A stretch of DNA of 10,777 nt from Minisyncoccota bacterium (lineage in GTDB: Bacteria; Patescibacteriota; Microgenomatia; Levybacterales; UBA12049), in assembly GCA_025449795.1 (NCBI GenBank), contig JANWIQ010000019.1, positions 1 through 10,777 of the forward strand, written 5' to 3'. The notes under the pieces were generated by a model. That model saw only the letters and a program-made list of their open reading frames with translations. It searched no databases and was not told the origin of the DNA. Shown here in pieces: positions 6,421 through 10,777 of this stretch (the first letter of the stretch is position 1; each line of letters starts with the position of its first letter). The position numbers were made by a program, and so were the translations under genes.

Positions 6421-6846
6421 GTGAGAGATTTTAATAGAAACAACGACTCTGGACGTGGACATTCATTTGGAGACAAAAGGCAATTTGGTAATCGCTTTGA
6501 TAGGCCACGACCTACTATGCATAAGGCTGTCTGCAGTAAGTGTGGCAAAGATTGCGAAGTCCCTTTTAGGCCAACCGGCGACAAACCTGTTTTGTGCAGA
6601 GATTGTTTTAGAGAAAGTGGGGGACCAAGAAGACCAGAAGAAAGAAGCTTTGCAAGACCTAGCTTTCAAGATAGACCTGTACAAAATAATGAATATAAGG
6701 CACAACTAGATGCACTTACCGCAAAAGTAGATAAAATACTTGAGATATTATCAGCTACAACAACGACAAAAGTAGTTGCAGAAAAAGTTACAGAAGAAAC
6801 AGTAGAGCCTACTCCAGAAAAGAAAAAAAGAACCGCAAAGAAATAG
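6421..6846 (+). CDS. RG-rich four-cysteine zinc-ribbon protein
   Basis: A 141-aa basic protein in three parts. Residues 1-33 are low complexity and rich in Arg, Gly, Asn, Asp and Phe. Residues 38-62 hold CSKC and CRDC, with a VPFRPTGDKPVLC segment between, which is a CxxC-x17-CxxC zinc ribbon of a type often seen in CPR genomes. After an Arg/Pro-rich stretch, residues about 85-105 (YKAQLDALTAKVDKILEIL) form a short predicted coiled coil, followed by a Thr/Glu-rich segment and a KKKRTAKK tail. The combination suggests nucleic-acid binding and self-association, for example an RNA-associated protein, but this is inference. The start is set at GTG 6421 on promoter position; ATG 6412 and ATG 6376 are longer in-frame alternatives with no ribosome binding site. 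It converges with the SIMPL gene across the repeat cluster. Confidence 0.78.
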   Translation: MRDFNRNNDSGRGHSFGDKRQFGNRFDRPRPTMHKAVCSKCGKDCEVPFRPTGDKPVLCRDCFRESGGPRRPEERSFARPSFQDRPVQNNEYKAQLDALTAKVDKILEILSATTTTKVVAEKVTEETVEPTPEKKKRTAKK

Positions 6847-6991
6847 AGATTGATTCGTCGCCCTGAAGCGTCAGGAACTCCTCGCAATGGCGAAACTTAA
6901 ACTTCTCGACTCATCCGCTAGGGGGATTCGCTCGAAGAATAATCACAGGGGTTTGAAATATGGCCTTACTCAAGTGCGGGATGACGGAGAT
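6847..6991. repeat. Cluster of dispersed palindromic intergenic repeats
   Basis: The whole space between two convergent genes is made of pieces that look like widespread bacterial palindromic repeats. Piece 1 (6848-6894) runs GATTGATTCGTCGCC to CTCGCAATGGCGAA, with an inner perfect stem CCTGA-AGCG-TCAGG (6862-6875). Piece 2 (6903-6939) is an imperfect hairpin with arms TTCTCGA and TCGAAGAA and an inner ATCC/GGAT. Piece 3 (6970-6989) includes AGTGCGGGATGACGGA. The family resemblance is from memory of such elements in other genomes. RNA from either strand would fold, so it may also end transcription from both sides. Confidence 0.6.
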
Positions 6992-7795
6992 TTACCAAGT
7001 CTGGTAGGAGAGGGTAACGGTCTCGGTAATAGTATTTTCACCGGGGTTAATTTGTGTTGGAGTACTCCCTCCACTATTGCTGTTGCCTGCTTTCATCATA
7101 AGTGGCTGGATAGGGACTTGGTTACCGCTTTCCTGGATATTGACCACTCTCCCAAGATGAATTCCTGCAGCATCTGCGAGGCCTTGTGCTTTTTGCTTGG
7201 CATTAGTAACTGCCTGAAGCCTAGCCTTTGTAACAAGTGCGTCTTGAGTGGTGGAAGAAAAAGTAAGATTGGGGCCGCTCACATTCTCTGCGCCATCATT
7301 GCTAACTACATCTATAACACTATTTGCTTTAGTAATATCACTAAGCGTAACATCAACACTCTCACTTACCGTATATCCGGTAATGGTCTGCCCGTTGCCG
7401 CCTCGAATAGGCATCATTTCCAAAGGCACCCCGCCAGTTGAAGTATTGTCATAAGTAGGAGAGGAATTGTAATTACTTGTCTTAATATCTTTCTCAGGAA
7501 TACCTAATTTCTTAATATTCATAACAATAGTATTGGCAGATGTATTTGCTTGGTCCTCGGCAACCTTTAAGGTTAGCGCGGATTTCGCAACAGTAAAGGA
7601 TATATCTGCTGCGTCTGGTTTTTGGGAAATAGTACTTGTCCCCTCCACTGTAAATAATTGCTTGGAACTACTTGCAGCAAAAGGATTCCATGAATGGTTG
7701 AAGAAATAATTAATGAGAAAAAGAAGCACGAGAGTAAAAATAGAGGAGAAAATGGCTGTAGTTAAGGAGTGCTGGTTTTCTTTGGAAATGGTCAT
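6992..7795 (-). CDS. Membrane-anchored SIMPL-domain (DUF541) protein
   Basis: A 267-aa protein with a short cytosolic N-terminus, one hydrophobic helix at about residues 12-31 (TAIFSSIFTLVLLFLINYFF) and a SIMPL domain from about 45 to 265 outside the membrane. Family marks are FTVEGTSTISQKPDAADISF (about 48-67), DIKTSNYNSSPTYD, ITGYTVSESVDVTL (about 137-150), the ARLQAVTNAKQKAQGLADAAG helix (about 192-212) and LGRVVNIQE. SIMPL proteins include BP26/OMP28 of Brucella and the IRAK-interacting SIMPL for which the family is named; the bacterial role is poorly known, possibly as an oligomeric envelope or stress protein. The Gly/Asn/Ser-rich stretch near residue 237 (GNSNSGGSTP) is a likely loop. 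The start ATG coincides with the +1 predicted from a good promoter. It is alone on its strand and ends against the repeat cluster. Confidence 0.87.
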   Translation of the reverse strand: MTISKENQHSLTTAIFSSIFTLVLLFLINYFFNHSWNPFAASSSKQLFTVEGTSTISQKPDAADISFTVAKSALTLKVAEDQANTSANTIVMNIKKLGIPEKDIKTSNYNSSPTYDNTSTGGVPLEMMPIRGGNGQTITGYTVSESVDVTLSDITKANSVIDVVSNDGAENVSGPNLTFSSTTQDALVTKARLQAVTNAKQKAQGLADAAGIHLGRVVNIQESGNQVPIQPLMMKAGNSNSGGSTPTQINPGENTITETVTLSYQTW

Positions 7796-7801
7796 GCTCT
7801 A

Positions 7802-7830
7802 ATACTATGCTTTATTATCTAACTTTTCAA
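7802..7830 (-). promoter_or_regulatory. Promoter of the SIMPL gene (leaderless)
   Basis: On the minus strand, TTGAAA (7830-7825), a 17-bp spacer and TAGTAT (7807-7802). The predicted +1 at 7795 is the first base of the ATG. Confidence 0.6.
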
Positions 7831-7886
7831 CAGATCTTATTCCGCCATTTTATTATGCACGTTATACTCAACGATACCTGAAGAAG

Positions 7887-7930
7887 AAAATACGTATTCC
7901 CGGACCTTTCACCGGCCTCGAAAATACGTA
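7887..7930 (-). terminator. Hairpin terminator after the Cys-rich peptide gene
   Basis: Minus-strand TACGTATT (7930-7923) pairs perfectly with AATACGTA (7898-7891). Nested inside is a CCGG/CCGG stem (7915-7912 with 7903-7900), and TTTTC then a T/C-rich run follows. It starts 10 nt after the stop codon at 7941 and would shield the SIMPL promoter at 7830. The outer stem is AT-rich, so strength is uncertain. Confidence 0.5.
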
Positions 7931-7940
7931 GGAGAAAGCT

Positions 7941-8180
7941 CTACATGCCCTTTTGCATCCAGAACCATCTCTTGAGCCAGCCAACAAGGACTAATAACAC
8001 TCCACCAACCATCCAGCCAGTGTACATTGGCCATGAATACATAACCATTGCCCACATGACTAATCCATACACAAAAGCAAAGGTTCCGACAAGCATGTAC
8101 AATCCTTTTCCCATCATGCCATGTCCACCCATGCCACAGCAACCGCATCCACAGTCGCACATTCCTTTTTCTTCTTTCAT
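7941..8180 (-). CDS. Small Cys/Met-rich two-helix membrane protein
   Basis: A 79-aa protein. The N-terminus (MKEEKG) leads into MCDCGCGCCGMGGHGMMG, with five cysteines within eight residues (C8, C10, C12, C14, C15), one histidine (H20) and several methionines. Two membrane helices follow at about 27-48 and 52-70, both rich in Trp, Met and Val, then a basic KRWFWMQKG end. The cysteine cluster looks suited to binding a soft metal such as copper or zinc, but no named family comes to mind and no metal is proven. The start at 8180 is fixed by a strong GGAGGTGA Shine-Dalgarno; a longer frame from 8246 is not supported. It is divergent from the DUF1003 gene and followed by a hairpin. The strong ribosome binding site contrasts with the leaderless neighbours. 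Confidence 0.72.
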   Translation of the reverse strand: MKEEKGMCDCGCGCCGMGGHGMMGKGLYMLVGTFAFVYGLVMWAMVMYSWPMYTGWMVGGVLLVLVGWLKRWFWMQKGM

Positions 8181-8184
8181 ATTC

Positions 8185-8192
8185 TCACCTCC
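8185..8192 (-). promoter_or_regulatory. Strong Shine-Dalgarno of the Cys-rich peptide gene
   Basis: GGAGGTGA on the minus strand, with GGAGG ending 7 nt before the ATG at 8180. It is a near-perfect anti-16S match and selects this start over an upstream in-frame ATG at 8246. A possible promoter further up is TTGCAA (8246-8241), 17 bp, TACGCT (8223-8218), which would give a leader of about 30 nt. Confidence 0.75.
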
Positions 8193-8256
8193 CCCCGACT
8201 TGATACATGTCACTCTTAGCGTAATACTCTTTGTGAAAATTTGCAAATACTTCCGG

Positions 8257-8286
8257 TTGACACGTTGAAAGGTTTCTTCCTACAAT
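8257..8286 (+). promoter_or_regulatory. Promoter of the DUF1003 gene, sets start at 8297
   Basis: TTGACA (8257-8262, consensus -35), an 18-bp spacer and TACAAT (8281-8286). The -10 box overlaps the ATG at 8285. The predicted +1 near 8293 leaves about 4 nt before the in-frame ATG at 8297, which should be the real start. Confidence 0.6.
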
Positions 8287-8296
8287 GAAATATAGT

Positions 8297-8758
8297 ATGG
8301 CCGAGAAAATTCCTAGCGTACACGAGCTTCATGCACTTTATGGACATCCGAAAAATGTCAATAAAATTCATAGAGATAGTTTATCTCCTCTGGATAAATT
8401 GGCAATTGTGGTAACAGAAAAGATTGGCACCATGGGATTTTTTTTTATTATTCTTGCATGGACGATTGTATGGTTGGGATGGAATATCCTTGCCCCACAA
8501 CAACTTCGTTTTGATCCATACCCTGCTTTTGTTTTGTGGTTATTTATTTCTAACCTTATCCAAATCCATTTAATGCCCCTTATTATGGTAGGGCAAAATA
8601 TTCAAGGCAGGCATGCAGAATTACGGTCCGAGCACGATTATGAGACAGATAAAAAGTCAGAAAAGGAAATTGAAACAATTTTACTTCACTTGGAAAATCA
8701 GCAACAACTTATGCTGGATATCCTCAAAAGACTCGAAGCCTTAGAAGAGAAAAAATAA
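8297..8758 (+). CDS. DUF1003 family membrane protein
   Basis: A 153-aa protein from ATG 8297 (MAEKIPSVHELHALYG). The body matches DUF1003: LAIVVTEKIGTMGFFFIILAW (about 32-52), WLGWNIL, FDPYPAFVLWLFISNLIQIH (about 69-88), PLIMVGQNIQGRHAE and SEHDYETDKKSEKEIE. Two membrane helices lie at about 43-61 and 72-96, with the loop between carrying the conserved FDPYP. Residues about 115-150 form a predicted coiled coil (ETILLHLENQQQLMLDILKRL). The family has no established function. An alternative start four codons upstream at 8285 lies inside the -10 box and is unlikely. It is divergent from the Cys-rich peptide and 65 bp ahead of the acyltransferase gene, which has a separate promoter. Confidence 0.87.
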   Translation: MAEKIPSVHELHALYGHPKNVNKIHRDSLSPLDKLAIVVTEKIGTMGFFFIILAWTIVWLGWNILAPQQLRFDPYPAFVLWLFISNLIQIHLMPLIMVGQNIQGRHAELRSEHDYETDKKSEKEIETILLHLENQQQLMLDILKRLEALEEKK

Positions 8759-8775
8759 TATCCTCCTCCCCAGAT

Positions 8776-8804
8776 TTGCATTGAAAAAGTAAAAGGATTA
8801 TAAT
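8776..8804 (+). promoter_or_regulatory. Promoter of the acyltransferase gene
   Basis: TTGCAT (8776-8781), a 17-bp spacer and TATAAT (8799-8804). The predicted +1 near 8811 gives a leader of about 13 nt. No spaced Shine-Dalgarno precedes the ATG at 8824; the AAGG at 8818-8821 is too close. Confidence 0.6.
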
Positions 8805-8823
8805 CCAAACTTACTATAAGGCT

Positions 8824-9642
8824 ATGAGTGAATTTGGTTTGTCTTTTGCTAGATTAGCTACACATATTCCCCCTTTTAGAGGAATTGTTAGGGAAATTAA
8901 CCACAGAGTTGCTGAAGGTGGAGTCTCCGATGCTTCTAGATTTTTACTTGATAAAGCTCATGTTAGGGTTAACCTTAAATGGGATGATCAAAGAAGAACA
9001 GAAGAAATATTACAAACACAACCGGCAATTATTGTCGGGAATCACCCATATATGATAGAGCCTCTCTTTATTGCATACGCTCTTCCATCTCGAGAAGATT
9101 TATATGCAATCGCTCGCGATGGAATTGGAGAAGTATTTGGAGGATTAACTAGAGACCACTTTCTTCCAGTTAGAAGGGGACGGAAAAGAGAAAAACCACA
9201 AGCACGAGAGAGAAGAAGAAAAGCTAACGCGGATAGCATAACTAAAGGAGTACAACTATTGAAAGAGGGTCATGCTGTCCTTATACTTCCTGACGGTGGA
9301 AGCTCTGAGCAATGGAGGCCCGGGGTGGCAAGACTTGCAGTTAATATACCTGAAGCTTACTTTATTATGACAGACGTTCAGGGTACAAAGCGAGGAGATC
9401 TAGGAAGATTAATAACGGGAATATTTAGAAGAGAAACATCTTTAGAGCGCACGATAAGAATATCTGCTCCTATTAAGATTAGTGACATACCTATTCCAGC
9501 TGAAGTATTTGAATTACCAGAAAATGAGCGAATCGAAAAAATCACCTATTGTATGCAGCAATATTATAGAATTTGGCAACGGGGTGAACAAATTACGAAA
9601 GATACTCCTCAAGGGATAGAAGGTTTAGCTGCTGCAGCGTAA
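8824..9642 (+). CDS. PlsC-like glycerolipid acyltransferase, HX4E variant
   Basis: A 272-aa protein of the PlsC/lysophospholipid acyltransferase superfamily, which moves acyl chains to glycerol-phosphate or related acceptors at the membrane. Block I is NHPYMIEP (73-80), with H74 as catalytic base but Glu (E79) where most members have Asp. Block II is FLPVRRG (113-119). Block III is LPDGGSS (155-161) in place of the usual PEGTRS, followed by WRPGVARLAV (164-173), and block IV is represented by ISAPIKISDIPIP (213-225). A strongly basic stretch lies between blocks II and III (RKREKPQARERRRK, 120-133). There is no membrane helix at the N-terminus, so the enzyme is soluble or peripheral. The substitutions suggest a divergent subfamily or altered acceptor. 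The end faces the groEL end across a shared hairpin region. Confidence 0.8.
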   Translation: MSEFGLSFARLATHIPPFRGIVREINHRVAEGGVSDASRFLLDKAHVRVNLKWDDQRRTEEILQTQPAIIVGNHPYMIEPLFIAYALPSREDLYAIARDGIGEVFGGLTRDHFLPVRRGRKREKPQARERRRKANADSITKGVQLLKEGHAVLILPDGGSSEQWRPGVARLAVNIPEAYFIMTDVQGTKRGDLGRLITGIFRRETSLERTIRISAPIKISDIPIPAEVFELPENERIEKITYCMQQYYRIWQRGEQITKDTPQGIEGLAAAA

Positions 9643-9646
9643 AACG

Positions 9647-9683
9647 AAAAATTATCCTTCGTTTCACTACGCTCACTCAGGAT
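9647..9683 (-). terminator. Repeat-derived hairpin that probably ends groEL
   Basis: ATCCT (9654-9658) and AGGAT (9679-9683) enclose a sequence like the widespread CATCCTGAGTGAGCGTAG repeat. Read on the minus strand, AATTTTT (9653-9647) follows the stem, as in an intrinsic terminator downstream of groEL. The stem is short (5 bp) and the middle pairs poorly. It lies between two converging genes. Confidence 0.5.
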
Positions 9684-9703
9684 GAAAACACCTTACTGTT
9701 TTC
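9684..9703. repeat. 7-bp inverted repeat at the groEL stop codon
   Basis: GAAAACA (9684-9690) and TGTTTTC (9697-9703) form a perfect stem with a 6-nt loop that overlaps the groEL TGA stop (9704-9702). On the plus strand its T-rich arm could help end acyltransferase transcription. Confidence 0.45.
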
Positions 9704-10777
9704 ACATTCCCATACCCATGCCGCCCATGTCACCGGGGCCTGGCATTGCAACTTTTTCTTTTTCTGGTAAATCGGTGATAAGTGCTTCGGTGGTAAGCGC
9801 CATCATCGCAACACTTGCAGCATTTTCTACTGCACTTCGTGTTACCTTTGCAGGATCTACCACACCCGCGCTCACCAAATTCCCAAAGACATTTGTCATC
9901 ACATTGTATCCATAATTGGTATCTTTTCCTGCATATGCTTCTACTTCCCGAATAACCCATCCTGCATCTACCCCTGCATTGGTAACTATTCCCTTCATTG
10001 GCTCAGCAAGCGCTTTCCACAAAATATCCACGCCAACTTTTTCATCTTCTGAATGCATGTCTTTTTTGAGACCTTCCAATGCTTTTCGTGCTTTCAACAG
10101 TGCGACGCCGCCACCCGCAACAATTCCTTCTTCCAGCGCTGCTTTGGTTGCTGCCACTGCATCATTGACACGCTCTTTTTTGTCTTTCATTTCTACTTCT
10201 GTTGCTGCGCCAACGTTAATCACTGCGACGCCCCCGGAAAGTTTTGCCAGTCTTTCTTGCAACTTTTCTTTATCAAAATCTGATGTGGTATTTTCGATAG
10301 CAGTCTTTATTTGTGAAACCCGTGCTTTCAGCGCTGCCACGTCTCCTTTGCCGCCAATAATTCTGGTATTTTCTTTATCTGCCCATACTTTATCTGCTCT
10401 TCCACAATCTTCTAGGGTCACACTATCTAACTTTCTGCCGGTATCTTCAGAAATGACTGTCCCGCCGGTAAGAATAGCAATATCCTGGAGCATTTCTTTT
10501 CGTCTGTCGCCAAATCCTGGCGCTTTCACAGCAAGCGCGTTGAAATTTCCTTTTAATTTATTAATCACGAGTGTTGCGAGTGCTTGGCCATCTATATCAT
10601 CGGAGACAATCACAAGATTTTTGGAGACTTTAATAAGTGACTCAAGAAATGGAAGCATTTCTTCCAAATTACTTATTTTTTTGTCGGTAATAAGAATGTA
10701 GGGGTCGTCAACTTCTGCTTCCATTCTGTCTGGATTGGTAACAAAATATGCAGAGGCGTATCCTTTATCAAATTCCA
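9702..10777 (-). CDS. groEL: Chaperonin GroEL (60 kDa), C-terminal 357 residues
   Basis: The ATP-driven folding chaperonin, present from about residue 190 of the family to the natural end; the N-terminus with the first ATP-binding residues is beyond the right edge. The visible part begins in the apical domain with [20 protein letters not shown], continues through [20 protein letters not shown] and [20 protein letters not shown], then the apical-to-intermediate [20 protein letters not shown]. The [21 protein letters not shown] segment carries the ATPase aspartate equivalent to D398 of E. coli. The tail is [13 protein letters not shown], the usual Gly/Met repeat that fills the ring floor. All segments align without gaps or frameshifts, so the gene looks functional. 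Any groES would lie outside the window. The stop codon is TGA. It converges on the acyltransferase gene. Confidence 0.97.
   Translation of the reverse strand, partial: EFDKGYASAYFVTNPDRMEAEVDDPYILITDKKISNLEEMLPFLESLIKVSKNLVIVSDDIDGQALATLVINKLKGNFNALAVKAPGFGDRRKEMLQDIAILTGGTVISEDTGRKLDSVTLEDCGRADKVWADKENTRIIGGKGDVAALKARVSQIKTAIENTTSDFDKEKLQERLAKLSGGVAVINVGAATEVEMKDKKERVNDAVAATKAALEEGIVAGGGVALLKARKALEGLKKDMHSEDEKVGVDILWKALAEPMKGIVTNAGVDAGWVIREVEAYAGKDTNYGYNVMTNVFGNLVSAGVVDPAKVTRSAVENAASVAMMALTTEALITDLPEKEKVAMPGPGDMGGMGMGM

Noticed and set aside
6887..7441. A 184-codon plus-strand open frame
   Set aside because: It lies mostly antisense to the well-supported SIMPL gene, starts inside the repeat cluster and encodes no recognisable protein.
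8181..8246. N-terminal extension of the Cys-rich peptide to ATG 8246
   Set aside because: The strong GGAGGTGA at 8192-8185 fixes the start at 8180, and the extra residues look like translated leader.
8795..8806. Perfect palindrome GGATTATAATCC
   Set aside because: It contains the -10 box of the acyltransferase promoter; a 12-bp AT-rich palindrome around TATAAT is not strong evidence for an operator.
8815..8820. TATAAG as the acyltransferase -10 box
   Set aside because: Only 3 nt separate it from the ATG, which would put +1 after the start codon. TTGCAT-17-TATAAT just upstream is far better.
1..10777. CRISPR array, tRNA, riboswitch or transposase
   Set aside because: Intergenic spaces were read on both strands; no regular spacer-repeat pattern, cloverleaf, recognisable riboswitch core or transposase motif was seen.

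Overview
The window reads as part of a chromosome from a Candidate Phyla Radiation (Patescibacteria, Microgenomates/Parcubacteria-like) bacterium. That assignment is an inference. It rests on the AT-rich composition (by eye), the small single-gene transcription units on alternating strands, the run of DUF1801, DUF1761, DUF1003, SIMPL, RG-rich zinc-ribbon and small Cys-rich membrane proteins, a short cysteine-activating synthetase, and the ordinary use of TGA as stop (groEL, DUF1761 gene), which excludes the Gracilibacteria code. No tRNA, rRNA, CRISPR array or transposase was seen, and no stretch over 300 bases lacks a gene.

Layout. Positions 1-443 (-): start of an exported or membrane-anchored alpha/beta hydrolase cut by the left edge. 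504-1688 (+): a cysteinyl-tRNA synthetase-family enzyme with MshC-like motifs and no C-terminal anticodon-binding domain. 1685-2032 (-): DUF1801/YdhG-like protein, overlapping the synthetase 3' end by 4 bp. 2107-2523 (+): DUF1761 membrane protein. 2725-5843 is the accessory-looking part. It holds an unrecognised single-pass membrane protein (2725-3402, +), a two-domain protein pairing a PUA/EVE-like reader with a probable PD-(D/E)XK nuclease (3553-4683, -), and a RhuM-family protein (4857-5843, -), with short repeats around the last. 5924-6346 (+): Bcp/PrxQ peroxiredoxin. 6421-6846 (+): RG-rich four-cysteine zinc-ribbon protein. 6847-6991: a cluster of dispersed palindromic repeats. 6992-7795 (-): membrane-anchored SIMPL protein. 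7941-8180 (-): Cys/Met-rich two-helix membrane peptide. 8297-8758 (+): DUF1003 protein. 8824-9642 (+): PlsC-like acyltransferase. 9702-10777 (-): C-terminal two thirds of GroEL, cut by the right edge.

The main whole-window signal is regulatory. Ten of the thirteen genes have a sigma70-type -10 box whose last base lies only 6-11 nt before the start codon, with no Shine-Dalgarno sequence. Placing +1 seven bases after the box puts it on the start codon or 1-5 nt before it. This points to mostly leaderless mRNAs and decides the starts of the zinc-ribbon (GTG 6421) and DUF1003 (ATG 8297) genes. Two genes break the rule with clear Shine-Dalgarno sequences: the Cys-rich peptide and the unknown membrane protein.

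The best candidate for a poorly described system is the reader-nuclease protein at 3553-4683, which could be a one-gene modification-dependent restriction factor, next to rhuM and the unknown membrane protein. Function here is inferred from motifs and context only.
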